From: RHKX01 sp963743875
GTDB taxonomy: Bacteria > Actinomycetota > Thermoleophilia > Solirubrobacterales > 70-9
NCBI GenBank assembly: GCA_963743875.1
Contig: CAVURM010000005.1
Coordinates: 124,001 to 188,000 of the forward strand
Reading direction: 5' to 3'
DNA length: 64,000 nucleotides
Every line of letters begins with the position of its first letter. Within the stretch, counting starts at the first letter, position 1. This document shows, piece by piece, positions 7,408-15,542 of the stretch. A model generated the notes under the pieces. The model ran no database searches. It was given only the letters and a program-made list of their open reading frames with translations, and was not told the origin of the DNA. The translations under genes were made by a program, and so were the position numbers.

Positions 7408-7495
7408 AAGTGCGGTGTCGCTTCCCGCCGTGCGGAGAATACTTGCCCGCCCGCCCGCTCGCGACTCTTGGGGCGGCAGGTCAGACTGTCCCGGA

Positions 7496-9379
7496 ATGAG
7501 CCTTCGCCGCAAGCTGACCCTCTTCTTCGTCGCCGCGGTGTTGCTTCCCGTGACTCTGCTGGCGATCCTGCTGATCAAGGTCAGCGGCGAGTCGTCTGCC
7601 AAGGAGGCCGACGCCAGGCTCGCGGCGAGCCTGCAGACGGCGAACGCGATCTACGGGCAGGCGATGCGCGTGGCTCCGGGGGAGGCCGAGCGGATCAGCC
7701 GGGAAGCTGCGCCGGCCTTGCGCAACGGCAATCAGGATCGGCTTGTCACGATCGCCCAACAGGAGATGAGGAGCCCGGTGGTCGCTCAGGTCACGATTCG
7801 CGACGCCGACGGGGGGATCCTCGCCCAGGCGGGGCCGAGCAATTCACTGGCCGCGAGCACCAACCAGGTGCGAGGGGGCGGAGAGGTGATCGGTGAGGTT
7901 CGGGTGACGGTCCTGGTCACCGAGCGCTTCCTGCACCGGGTCGGGAACCTGACCTCCCGCGAGGCGGCATTGATCGACCAGGAGGCCGTGCTCAGCTCGA
8001 CGATCCCGCTCGAGCGAGCGCAGATACCCGAGCAAACCGAGGAGCCGTTCGACCTCGAGATTCCCAGCGGCACGGTGCGGGCGGCCTCGGTCCCCCTGGA
8101 GAGCTCCGCGGGGGCGCAGTTGGTGCTCGTCGCGCCGTCACGGTCCAACCTCATCGGCTCGATACCAGCGCTGACCGCGGTACTGGTCGTCTTTCTGATC
8201 GCCGCGCTGCTGCTCATCGTCCTGCTGCTCCGGAACCTGCGAAACCGGATCGCCGAAATGCTCTCGGCGGCCCGTCGGATCGGCTCCGGCGACTTCAGCG
8301 AGCCGATCCCGGTCGAAGGGTCCGACGAGATGGCGGGCCTCGCTCGTGAGATCAACCGGATGAGCGAGCAGCTCAACTCTCAGATGGGCGAGCTGCAGCA
8401 CCAGCGCCAGCAACTCGACGAATCGGTGCGGAGGTTGGGTGAGGCCTTTGCCTCCGGGCTCGACCGCGTTGCGCTCTTGGAGATCGCGATCGAGACGGTG
8501 GTCGCGGCTTGCAACGCCGATTGCGGCCGCGTCGTTCTGCTCGAGCGTGATCGCGGGAGCCGCGTGCTGACCACCGAGCGCAAGCCGGCGCACCTCGTTT
8601 CCGTCCTCGAGCGGGCCGGGGATGCGGCGCTCGAGCGGGCCGCTCCGGCGAGCATCAATTCGGCGAATCACCACGCTATCGCCCAGGCGATGATCGACGG
8701 CGGCGATCCCGATCAGGTGCTCTGCACGATGGCCGTGGCACGTTCGGGCCCGGCCTTCACGGAGGCCGAAGCACAGGTCCTCAGTTACCTGATCCGCCAG
8801 ACCAGGATCTCGATCGAGAACGCCGAACTCCACGAGGTGGTCGCCCGGCAGGCCGTCACCGACGACCTGACCGGCATCTCCAACCATCGTCATTTCAGCG
8901 ATTGGATCGAGCGCGAGGCGGCTCGGCTGCAGCGCTACGAGGGTGAGCTTTCCCTGGTCCTGCTTGACATCGACAACTTCAAGGCCGTCAACGACACCCA
9001 CGGGCACCTGCAGGGCGACCGGGTGCTGGTCGCGGTCGCCGACGTGCTTCGGAGCGAGTCGCGCGAGATCGACGAGGTCGCGCGATTCGGCGGTGAGGAG
9101 TTCGTCCTGGCGCTCCCGGGTACGCCCCGGGAGGGCGCGATGGAGGTGGCGGAGCGGCTGCGCAAGAGGATCGACGAGATCGCGGTTCCCGCCGAGAGCG
9201 AGGGGGTGACGATCGGGGTGACCGTCAGCCTCGGGGTTGCCACCGGGCCGGCCGATGGATCCGCCGGCCGCGATCTGATCGCGGCCGCCGACCGCGCGCT
9301 CTACGAGGCGAAGCGACTGGGGAAGAACCGGGTCGAGGCGACCCCCGGCGGCGACCGCCGCGATGCGCAGGGGAACTGA
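7496..9379 (+). CDS. Membrane GGDEF diguanylate cyclase with HAMP and GAF-like domains
   Basis: A protein of about 627 residues. A membrane anchor follows the start (LTLFFVAAVLLPVTLLAILL), then an extracytoplasmic region and a second membrane helix (LTAVLVVFLIAALLLIVLLL). Next come a HAMP segment (IGSGDFSEPIPVEGSDEM), a GAF-like region and a C-terminal GGDEF domain with TDDLTGISNHRHF and RFGGEEF. The GGEEF signature should make c-di-GMP from two GTP. REID upstream of it fits the RxxD inhibitory I-site. The frame is open from a GTG at 7415, but the ATG at 7496 is chosen because it gives a clean N-terminal signal anchor and leaves room for the tRNA promoter. Confidence 0.9.
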   Translation: MSLRRKLTLFFVAAVLLPVTLLAILLIKVSGESSAKEADARLAASLQTANAIYGQAMRVAPGEAERISREAAPALRNGNQDRLVTIAQQEMRSPVVAQVTIRDADGGILAQAGPSNSLAASTNQVRGGGEVIGEVRVTVLVTERFLHRVGNLTSREAALIDQEAVLSSTIPLERAQIPEQTEEPFDLEIPSGTVRAASVPLESSAGAQLVLVAPSRSNLIGSIPALTAVLVVFLIAALLLIVLLLRNLRNRIAEMLSAARRIGSGDFSEPIPVEGSDEMAGLAREINRMSEQLNSQMGELQHQRQQLDESVRRLGEAFASGLDRVALLEIAIETVVAACNADCGRVVLLERDRGSRVLTTERKPAHLVSVLERAGDAALERAAPASINSANHHAIAQAMIDGGDPDQVLCTMAVARSGPAFTEAEAQVLSYLIRQTRISIENAELHEVVARQAVTDDLTGISNHRHFSDWIEREAARLQRYEGELSLVLLDIDNFKAVNDTHGHLQGDRVLVAVADVLRSESREIDEVARFGGEEFVLALPGTPREGAMEVAERLRKRIDEIAVPAESEGVTIGVTVSLGVATGPADGSAGRDLIAAADRALYEAKRLGKNRVEATPGGDRRDAQGN

Positions 9380-9451
9380 CTCCGGCGGCGAAGCAAGGCC
9401 ACGTTCGGCACGCCCCACCAGAGGGCGCGCCATCTGCAACCCTTCAGGTTC

Positions 9452-10261
9452 ATGGGAATTCTCGACGACGCTATCCGCCAGCATCTTGAACTGAAGCGCC
9501 AGCACGGGGCGCCGAGCACGGACCTCGATCGACTCGAACAGGAGGCGTTCGGGCCGGCCACCAGGCCCGGCGATCCAGAGTTCGAGACCGGAGAGGAGCC
9601 CGCAGCAACCGCTGACGCCGAGGCGCCGTCGAACGCCGAGGCCGGCAAGGGTGATTCCGACGACTGGCTCGCCGCCGGGGACCCAGCGTCCGGCGCCCCC
9701 GAGGCCGCCGCCGCGTCCCCGCCGCCCGCCGAGCCCGCCGCCGCCGAGCCCGAATCGGTCGAGCAGCCGATCCCCGAGGCTCCGGAGGGGGCGATCTTCG
9801 ACGTCGAGGACGTTGATCTTGGGGAGATCGATCTCGGCGACGGGACCACTCCCGCCGAGCAGGCGCGGATGGAGCACTCCGAGCTCGAGGACACCGTCGA
9901 CCACCCCGCGCCTGAGGTTGCGTCGCTTTCCGAAGAGCTCGAGGCGGCCGCTCCGAGCCTTGCTGCCGAGCAGGAATCCGCCGAGCTGGAGACCCTGGCG
10001 GCCCCGCCGGTCGAGGAGCCGGGGCCCGGTGATCCGGAGGTGCCCGGATCGGTCGAGGAGCCGGAGTCGATCGAGTTCGATCAGCTGCCGGGCGAAACGG
10101 TCGAGCCCGGCGCCGCCCCCGCGGGGGACGCGGGGGTCGAAGATGACGAGAGCGACGAGGATCTGCTCGAGGAGACCCCGGACTTCCTCAAGGACGCACC
10201 CGACGGCGAAGACCTCTGGTTCGAGCAAAAGGGCCCGAAGGACTTCGACTTCGACGACTGA
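9452..10261 (+). CDS. Acidic low-complexity protein of unknown function
   Basis: A 269-residue protein. A short ordered N-terminus (MGILDDAIRQHLELKRQHGA) is followed by about 200 residues dominated by Glu, Ala, Pro and Asp. It ends in a compact conserved-looking tail (DFLKDAPDGEDLWFEQKGPK, then DFDFDD). The composition predicts an intrinsically disordered, strongly negatively charged chain between two short interaction motifs. It has no signal peptide or membrane helix. It lies 72 bases after the diguanylate cyclase on the same strand and may be co-transcribed. I do not recognise a named family. Confidence 0.7.
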   Translation: MGILDDAIRQHLELKRQHGAPSTDLDRLEQEAFGPATRPGDPEFETGEEPAATADAEAPSNAEAGKGDSDDWLAAGDPASGAPEAAAASPPPAEPAAAEPESVEQPIPEAPEGAIFDVEDVDLGEIDLGDGTTPAEQARMEHSELEDTVDHPAPEVASLSEELEAAAPSLAAEQESAELETLAAPPVEEPGPGDPEVPGSVEEPESIEFDQLPGETVEPGAAPAGDAGVEDDESDEDLLEETPDFLKDAPDGEDLWFEQKGPKDFDFDD

Positions 10262-10354
10262 CGGTCCCGGAGGCCGCAGCTCGGCGTCCTCGTCGGCCCA
10301 CGGCCGCATTGCCTCCAACGTCCTTGGTCTGGGGGCTCCGGAACTCGTCAGTTC

Positions 10355-11650
10355 CTAGCTGAAGTAGCCCCTCGTACGGCTGGCGTCGACGACGCGCTCG
10401 ATACCGATCTCGAAGGCCGCGTCGCGGAGGGACTGCTTGCCGTGCTCGGCGCGCTCGGCAACCTCACCGAAGGTTCGGCGCATGATCCCGCGGAGCATGT
10501 CGTTGACCGCCTCCTCCTCCCAGCGGAAATGCTGGAGGTTCTGAACCCACTCGAAGTAGGAGGCGACGACGCCGCCCGCGTTGGCCATCAGGTCGGGCAC
10601 GACGTAGACGCCGTTGTCGATCAGGATCTCGTCGGCGGCGAACGAGGTCGGGCTGTTGGCCCCCTCGATCATCAACCTGCACTTGAGCAGCCCCGCGTTG
10701 TCCTCGTGGACCATGCCCCCGAGCGCCGCCGGGAAGAAGACGTCGCAGGGGATCTCGAAGAAGTCGCCGGCGGCGATCGCCTCGGCGCCGGGGAACTCGG
10801 CCAGCTTGCCCCCGTCGACGTGGACATGGGTCGTGAGCGCCTCGGCGTCGATGCCCGCATCGCTGCGGATCGCGCCGAACGCGTCCGCGACGCCGACCAG
10901 CTTCGCGCCCTCCTCCTGCATGATCCGCGCGATCCAGGAGCCGACATTGCCGAACCCCTGAACCGTGAAGGTGGTCTCGTTAGGGTCCAGCCCGAGCTTG
11001 GATGCTGCCTCCTCGAACATCACGACGCATCCCCGGCCGGTCGCGGCCTCGCGGCCGTAGGAGCCCTCGAGCGAGATCGGCTTGCCGGTCACGCACGCCG
11101 GCGTGTGGCCGTTGAGCTTCCCGTACTCGTCCATCATCCAGGCCATCGTCTGCGCGTTCGTGCCGACGTCGGGGGCGGGGATGTCGCGGTTGGGGCCGAG
11201 GACCTTGCTGATCTTGTCCAGCAATGAGCGGGCGACGTGTTGGAGTTCGTCCTCGGTCAGCTCGTTCGGGTCCACGTTGACACCGCCCTTGGCGCCGCCG
11301 AACGGGACGCCGACGACCGCGGTCTTCCAGCTCATCATCGACGCCAGCGAGCGAACCTCGTCGTTGTCGACCTCAGGGTGGAAGCGGATTCCGCCCTTGT
11401 ACGGACCGCGCGCCCCGTTGTGCTGGATCCGGAACCCGTGAAAGACGCGCATCGTCCCGTCCGCCACCTTGATCGGAATCTGCACCGAGACCTCGCGGTA
11501 GGGCTCCCAGAAGATTTGGCGGGCGTCCTCGCGCAGGCCGAGGTTGTCCCAGGCCTTGTCGAAGTGGTGGCGGACCACCTCGAGGTCGGATACGTGCGCG
11601 CGCCGCGCCCTCGGATCGGGTGCGGGTTCCTCCAGCGTCTCGGTGGCCAT
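10355..11650 (-). CDS. gdhA: Glutamate dehydrogenase (Glu/Leu/Phe/Val dehydrogenase family)
   Basis: A 431-residue protein, the usual size for the hexameric short glutamate dehydrogenases. KGGIRFHP and SWKTAVVGVPFGGAKGGV carry the substrate-binding and catalytic lysines. TVQGFGNVGSWIARIMQEEG is the Rossmann dinucleotide motif, and IEGANSPTSFAADEIL is a family signature. The enzyme interconverts glutamate and 2-oxoglutarate plus ammonia. Coenzyme preference is not certain. The ATG at 11650 is preceded by GGGAGGAAG, a strong ribosome binding site, which rules out the longer open frame. Confidence 0.93.
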   Translation of the reverse strand: MATETLEEPAPDPRARRAHVSDLEVVRHHFDKAWDNLGLREDARQIFWEPYREVSVQIPIKVADGTMRVFHGFRIQHNGARGPYKGGIRFHPEVDNDEVRSLASMMSWKTAVVGVPFGGAKGGVNVDPNELTEDELQHVARSLLDKISKVLGPNRDIPAPDVGTNAQTMAWMMDEYGKLNGHTPACVTGKPISLEGSYGREAATGRGCVVMFEEAASKLGLDPNETTFTVQGFGNVGSWIARIMQEEGAKLVGVADAFGAIRSDAGIDAEALTTHVHVDGGKLAEFPGAEAIAAGDFFEIPCDVFFPAALGGMVHEDNAGLLKCRLMIEGANSPTSFAADEILIDNGVYVVPDLMANAGGVVASYFEWVQNLQHFRWEEEAVNDMLRGIMRRTFGEVAERAEHGKQSLRDAAFEIGIERVVDASRTRGYFS

Positions 11651-11735
11651 CGGTTCTTCCTCCCGGTTGACGGCTGCCCTCCGCGCATCCTCGCACAGGT
11701 GCGGGGGCTTGGCCACCGATTTACAATTGGGCCAC

Positions 11736-11809
11736 GGGGCCATAGCTCAGTTGGCTAGAGCGCCTGCTTTGCAAGCAGGAGGTCGTCGGTTCGATTCCGA
11801 CTGGCTCCA
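11736..11809 (+). tRNA. tRNA-Ala (anticodon TGC)
   Basis: A 74-base tRNA with acceptor GGGGCCA/TGGCTCC, D-arm GCTC...GAGC, anticodon stem CCTGC/GCAGG around the loop TTTGCAA, and T-arm GTCGG-TTCGATT-CCGAC. It reads GCA and wobble partners. Its 3' half is not duplicated in this window, unlike tRNA-Ala(CGC). Confidence 0.95.
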
Positions 11810-11823
11810 TCCCGCCGAGATGT

Positions 11824-11852
11824 CAGAAACCGGCTGCCACAGCCGGTTTCTG
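11824..11852. terminator. Bidirectional hairpin between tRNA-Ala and the RTX gene
   Basis: CAGAAACCGGCT and AGCCGGTTTCTG form a perfect 12-base stem with a 5-base loop. It sits between the convergent tRNA-Ala(TGC) and RTX-repeat genes, so it can end transcription from both sides. No long U-tract follows. Confidence 0.65.
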
Positions 11853-11870
11853 CCACTTAGGCGTCGACGC

Positions 11871-12443
11871 CTACGGCACGCTGATCAGCGAGTCGCAGCT
11901 TCCGTTCTGCTTGTCCTTGCCGGAGCCGCCGTCGCAGAGGTCGAAGCCGCTGCCGCCGTTGAAGAGGTCGTTCGCACCTTCGCCGTACATCTTGTCGTCC
12001 CCGGAGCTGCCGTTGACGGCGTCGTCTCCCGGGCCGCCGTGAAGCTCGTCATCGCCGGGTCCGCCGACCACCCGCGGGGGGTTGGCGAACCCGCCGAGGG
12101 CGATGCCGCGGCTGAAGTCGTCGCCGCCCTCACCGTAGAGCTCGTCGTCGCCGTCGGAGCCGAGCAGCAGATCCTCGCCCGGACCGGCGCAAACAAGGTC
12201 GTTGCCACCGCCACCGTCCAGCTTGTCGTTGCCGCCGCCGAGGTTGACAACGTCTCGCTTGTTGGTGCCGTAGACGGCGTCCTTGCCGTTGCCGATCCGG
12301 TCGCCCTTCTTGTTCTTGGTGATTGTCACCTTGACCCCCTGGCAGGTGTCCAGGTTGGCGGCAGGAGCAGGGGCCGGCCAGGCCATGGAGGCCGCCAGAG
12401 CCGCGAGTCCGATAGTCGATGCAGCGCTTTTCAAGAGTCTCAT
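11871..12443 (-). CDS. Secreted RTX/hemolysin-type calcium-binding repeat protein
   Basis: A 190-residue protein. A signal peptide (MRLLKSAASTIGLAALAASM, then AWPAPAPAA) precedes tandem glycine/aspartate nonapeptides of the GGxGxDxLx type (GGGNDKLDG, GPGEDLLLGSDGDDELYG, GGPGDDELHGG). Such repeats bind Ca2+ and fold as a parallel beta-roll outside the cell. There is no enzyme domain, so a structural or adhesive role is the best guess. The ATG at 12443 is supported by AAGGAGG six bases upstream. The frame stays open far upstream without meaning. Confidence 0.85.
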   Translation of the reverse strand: MRLLKSAASTIGLAALAASMAWPAPAPAANLDTCQGVKVTITKNKKGDRIGNGKDAVYGTNKRDVVNLGGGNDKLDGGGGNDLVCAGPGEDLLLGSDGDDELYGEGGDDFSRGIALGGFANPPRVVGGPGDDELHGGPGDDAVNGSSGDDKMYGEGANDLFNGGSGFDLCDGGSGKDKQNGSCDSLISVP

Positions 12444-12484
12444 CTGGCCTCCTTGGTTTGGTGCCATCGAGAGTACTCCCGTGA

Positions 12485-12682
12485 TCACTCCTCCGGCGGG
12501 TTGCGGATCACACCGACGAGCGCCAGCACCACGGCGGCGAAGATGAAGAGCGACACGGCGGCGATCAGGATCGTCGCGAAGTTGAGCGTGGCGCTCGAGA
12601 GCGCCACGACGGTCAGCCCGCCGAAGACGATCAGGAAGAAGACCCCGCCGACGATGGTCGAGGTGGGCCGCTTTCGTTCCAT
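12485..12682 (-). CDS. Small two-helix membrane protein
   Basis: A 65-residue protein. A basic N-terminus (MERKRPTSTIVGG) is followed by two hydrophobic helices (FFLIVFGGLTVVALSS and LIAAVSLFIFAAVVLALVGV) and a short cytoplasmic-type tail RNPPEE. It starts 3 bases after the stop of the rhomboid-like gene, so the two are very likely co-translated. It may work with, or be bound by, that rhomboid. No family is recognised. Confidence 0.7.
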   Translation of the reverse strand: MERKRPTSTIVGGVFFLIVFGGLTVVALSSATLNFATILIAAVSLFIFAAVVLALVGVIRNPPEE

Positions 12683-12685
12683 CGC

Positions 12686-13543
12686 TCAGGAAGCCCCGAC
12701 TCCGACGGCACCGGGGGCGGTCGGCGGATCGGCCGAGCTGCTCAACTCCCGGCCGCGGGCGAAGAGCCGCACGGTCGCCGCGCCGAAGATGAACCCACCG
12801 ACGTGCGCGAAATAGGCGGTGCCGCCGCTGGCGATGTCGGTCGAGGCGAGGTTGCCGACCCCCGGGATCAACAGCAGCCCGAACCAGGCGAGGATCAGCG
12901 CGAACGCCGGGACCTCGAACAGGCCGCCGAAGAACGGGACCAGGCTGAGGCTCACGATCCGCCCGCGCGGTCGCAGCACCGCGTAGGCCCCGAGCGCTCC
13001 CGCGACCGCACCGGCGGCGCCGATCACCGGCCCGGTGGCCGCCGGGTCGAGAAACGACTGCGCGTAAGCCGCCACGTAGCCGGCCGACAGGTAGAGCGCA
13101 AGGAAGCGAGCGCGGCCGAGTAACGCCTCGACCGCCCCGCCGAAGATCCACAGAAACAGCATGGTGACGGCCACGTGGAGCACGTCGGCGTGCAGGAACA
13201 TCGAAGTGAGCGGAGTCAGCCACCATGGCGGCTGGGTGAGGTTCTCGGGGATCGCGGTCCCAACGGTTCCACCGGCCTCGACCAGCCCATCCTGGCCGCA
13301 GACAATGCCCTCCGAGCTGATCCCACACTCACTGCCGGGGTGGGTCAAGCGGAATGGGATCGCGCCGAACTCGATCGCCGCCTGGTCGCGTTTGGAGACG
13401 TGGTCGGCGGCGAGTTCAGGGCTCGAAGAGTCGTTGCCCGAGAGCGTCAGCTGCCATCCCAGGACGAACAGGTTGACAACGATCAGCAGGATCGTGACCC
13501 GCGGCAACGGGCCGGAGGTCAGGTTGTCCTTGAGCGGGATCAC
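12686..13543 (-). CDS. Rhomboid-family membrane protein lacking the catalytic serine (pseudoprotease)
   Basis: A 285-residue protein with six predicted helices and the rhomboid layout: FLHADVLHVAVTMLFLWIFG (loop 1/helix 2), PVIGAAGAVAGALGAY (helix 4) and YFAHVGGFIFG (helix 6). In active rhomboids helix 4 carries G-x-S-G with the nucleophilic serine. Here residue 177 is Ala (codon GCC at 13013-13015). The oxyanion Asn of helix 2 is also replaced (VTM instead of GNM), while the helix-6 His (residue 247) remains. It should therefore bind but not cleave membrane substrates. It is followed immediately by a two-helix membrane protein. Confidence 0.88.
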   Translation of the reverse strand: MIPLKDNLTSGPLPRVTILLIVVNLFVLGWQLTLSGNDSSSPELAADHVSKRDQAAIEFGAIPFRLTHPGSECGISSEGIVCGQDGLVEAGGTVGTAIPENLTQPPWWLTPLTSMFLHADVLHVAVTMLFLWIFGGAVEALLGRARFLALYLSAGYVAAYAQSFLDPAATGPVIGAAGAVAGALGAYAVLRPRGRIVSLSLVPFFGGLFEVPAFALILAWFGLLLIPGVGNLASTDIASGGTAYFAHVGGFIFGAATVRLFARGRELSSSADPPTAPGAVGVGAS

Positions 13544-13567
13544 AGATCGTAGGTTGGCCCATCGGCG

Positions 13568-13602
13568 GCAGGCCCGTCAGGAGGAAGGCTCAGCGGGCCT
13601 GC
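13568..13602. terminator. Inverted repeat at the end of lipA
   Basis: GCAGGCCCG / CGGGCCTGC, a 9-base stem with a 17-base loop, overlaps the lipA stop codon and lies before the rhomboid-like gene on the same strand. It could attenuate read-through from lipA. The evidence is the symmetry alone. Confidence 0.3.
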
Positions 13603-14585
13603 GCTGCGAGCGCCTCGCGGGCGCTTTCGTCGGCGTGATAGCTCGAGCGTACGAGTGGGCCGGCGGCAACCGACTCGAAGCCGATCTTGCGGGCCTCGAC
13701 GGCGAGGGCATCGAACTCCTCGGGCTCCCAGTAACGGACCACCGGCAGGTGGCGCTCCGTCGGTCGCAGGTACTGGCCGACCGTGAGGACCTGGACCCGG
13801 TGCTCACGCAGGATCCCGAACGTATCGACCATCTCGTCGAAGCTCTCCCCGAGTCCGACCATCAACCCGGACTTGGTGATCACGTCCCCTCCGCCCATCT
13901 CCTTGGCCATCCTCAGGACCCGCGCCGAACGCTCGAACCTGGAGCCGCGTCGGGCCATCGGGTAGAGCCGCGGAACGACCTCGCAGTTGTGGTTGAAGAC
14001 GTCGGGCCGCTCGGCGATCACCTTCGCCAGCGGCATCTCCTGGCCGCGGAAGTCCGGCGTCAGGACCTCGACCTTGCAGCCGGGCGCCTGGATCCGGATC
14101 GAGCGGATCACGCCGACGAAGGCGCTCGCCCCGTAGTCGGGCAGGTCGTCGCGATCGACCGAGGTGATGACCGCGTGCTTGAGGCCCATCTGCGCGACCG
14201 ACCGCGCCACGCGGGCCGGCTCCAGTGGGTCGTTCCAGGTCGGCTTGCCCGTGTTGACGTTGCAGAATCCGCAGCGGCGCGTGCAGGTGTCGCCGAGGAT
14301 CATGAACGTGGCCGTGCCGCGCTCCCAGCACTCGCCGATGTTGGGGCAGTTCGCCTCCGCGCAGACCGTGTGCAGGCCCTCGCTCTGGATCTGGGACTTG
14401 AGCTCGCGGTACCTGGGCCCACCCGGAGCCGGCACCTTGAGCCAGCGCGGCTTGCGCTCCCGGAACGGCCGGCCCTGGACCTTCTCGACGGCGATCCCGC
14501 CGGGCCGAGCGCGGGAGCGCGTCTTGTGCTCGCGCTCGAGAACGTCGACCGTGGAGGTGGTGGCGACCGGTGGTGGCGTGCTCAC
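13590..14585 (-). CDS. lipA: Lipoyl synthase
   Basis: A 331-residue radical-SAM enzyme that inserts two sulfurs into octanoyl groups on lipoyl domains. CAEANCPNIGEC is the auxiliary 4Fe-4S cluster motif (C-x4-C-x5-C). CTRRCGFC is the radical-SAM C-x3-C-x2-C motif. The C-terminal VRSSYHADE holds the RSSY motif with the serine that ligates the auxiliary cluster. Its partner lipB and its E2 substrate gene lie 22-25 kb away in this window. Confidence 0.96.
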   Translation of the reverse strand: MSTPPPVATTSTVDVLEREHKTRSRARPGGIAVEKVQGRPFRERKPRWLKVPAPGGPRYRELKSQIQSEGLHTVCAEANCPNIGECWERGTATFMILGDTCTRRCGFCNVNTGKPTWNDPLEPARVARSVAQMGLKHAVITSVDRDDLPDYGASAFVGVIRSIRIQAPGCKVEVLTPDFRGQEMPLAKVIAERPDVFNHNCEVVPRLYPMARRGSRFERSARVLRMAKEMGGGDVITKSGLMVGLGESFDEMVDTFGILREHRVQVLTVGQYLRPTERHLPVVRYWEPEEFDALAVEARKIGFESVAAGPLVRSSYHADESAREALAAQAR

Positions 14586-14630
14586 CCCGACAACGTTAGC
14601 GACAGGTTCCGGCCGGGCCGGTCCCCGCGC

Positions 14631-15437
14631 CTAGGCCGGGGGCGAGATGCTCGCGAGCAGGTACTCGGCGTCGACGTGCATGGCGCCGTCGGTGGCCTGG
14701 TTGGCGTCCGCGTAGAGGGCGGTCAGCTTCGCCCGCAACGGCTCCCAATCACCCGCGGGCTCGAGCACCTCCTTCGCCATGACCGTCGGCCCGAGGATCC
14801 GCTCGTTGCGATCCATCCACCGCTCGACGGAGTCGTCCTTGAAGGCCACCTCCAGGGTGCTGAACTCGACATCGGCACCGTCGAAGAGCTCCCGGATCCG
14901 GTCCTCGGCCCCCCAGAGGACCGGCGGCTGGAAGCCCTCGGGCGGCGGCGGCAAGCTGGCGCCGATCAGACCGAACATCAGGCCGTTGAGCCCGGCCGGC
15001 GTCCACGCGCAGGTCACGATCCGCCCACCCGGGCGGCAGACGCGCCGCAGTTCGTCGGCAGCCTTCTGCTGATTCGGCGCGAACATCACCCCGAACACCG
15101 AGGTCACGCGATCGAACGAATCGTCGGCGAACGGCAGATCCTCCGCGTCGCCCTCGATCAACTCGAGTTCCAGTCCGGCCTCCGCGGCGCGCTCGGCCGC
15201 GATCCCGAGCAGCTTCGGGGTGAGATCCAGGCCGGTCACCGAAGCCCCGCGGCGGGCGGCGATGAGCGCCGCGTTGCCGGTCCCGGTGGCCACGTCGAGG
15301 ACCTCGTGGCCACTCTCGATGCCGGCGCCCTCGACGGCCGCAGCCGACGCGCCCTCGATCATCTCCGCGATCGCCGCGTAGTCGCCGATGGTCCACATGT
15401 GGCGCTGACGCTGCTTGATCTCGTCGAATCCAGTCAT
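14631..15437 (-). CDS. Class I SAM-dependent methyltransferase
   Basis: A 268-residue protein. VLDVATGTGNAALIAARRGA is the glycine-rich SAM-binding motif I. LELIEGDAEDLPFADDSFDRVTSVFGVMFAP covers motifs II to III. The layout resembles UbiE/Coq5-like enzymes, but the last 100 residues are not diagnostic, so the acceptor is unknown. The start at 15437 (MTGFDEIKQRQRHMW) matches how this family usually begins in actinobacteria. Confidence 0.85.
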   Translation of the reverse strand: MTGFDEIKQRQRHMWTIGDYAAIAEMIEGASAAAVEGAGIESGHEVLDVATGTGNAALIAARRGASVTGLDLTPKLLGIAAERAAEAGLELELIEGDAEDLPFADDSFDRVTSVFGVMFAPNQQKAADELRRVCRPGGRIVTCAWTPAGLNGLMFGLIGASLPPPPEGFQPPVLWGAEDRIRELFDGADVEFSTLEVAFKDDSVERWMDRNERILGPTVMAKEVLEPAGDWEPLRAKLTALYADANQATDGAMHVDAEYLLASISPPA

Positions 15438-15542
15438 TGCCCTCTCCTCGCTACGTTGCCGGTCCGATGGTGATCAGGCTACTCCCGGGCAGCCGCGCAG
15501 CCGAGCGGGGCGGAGCCCTGCGAGTCGCGCAAAGTGATCCGA

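Noticed and set aside
8138..10318. Long minus-strand open frame across the GGDEF and acidic-protein genes
   Set aside because: It is a mirror of the true plus-strand coding. Its composition is the complement of GGDEF codons and it has no recognisable motif.
13161..15473. Long plus-strand open frame across rhomboid, lipA and methyltransferase genes
   Set aside because: It runs antisense through three genes with unmistakable motifs. There is no independent start signal or domain.
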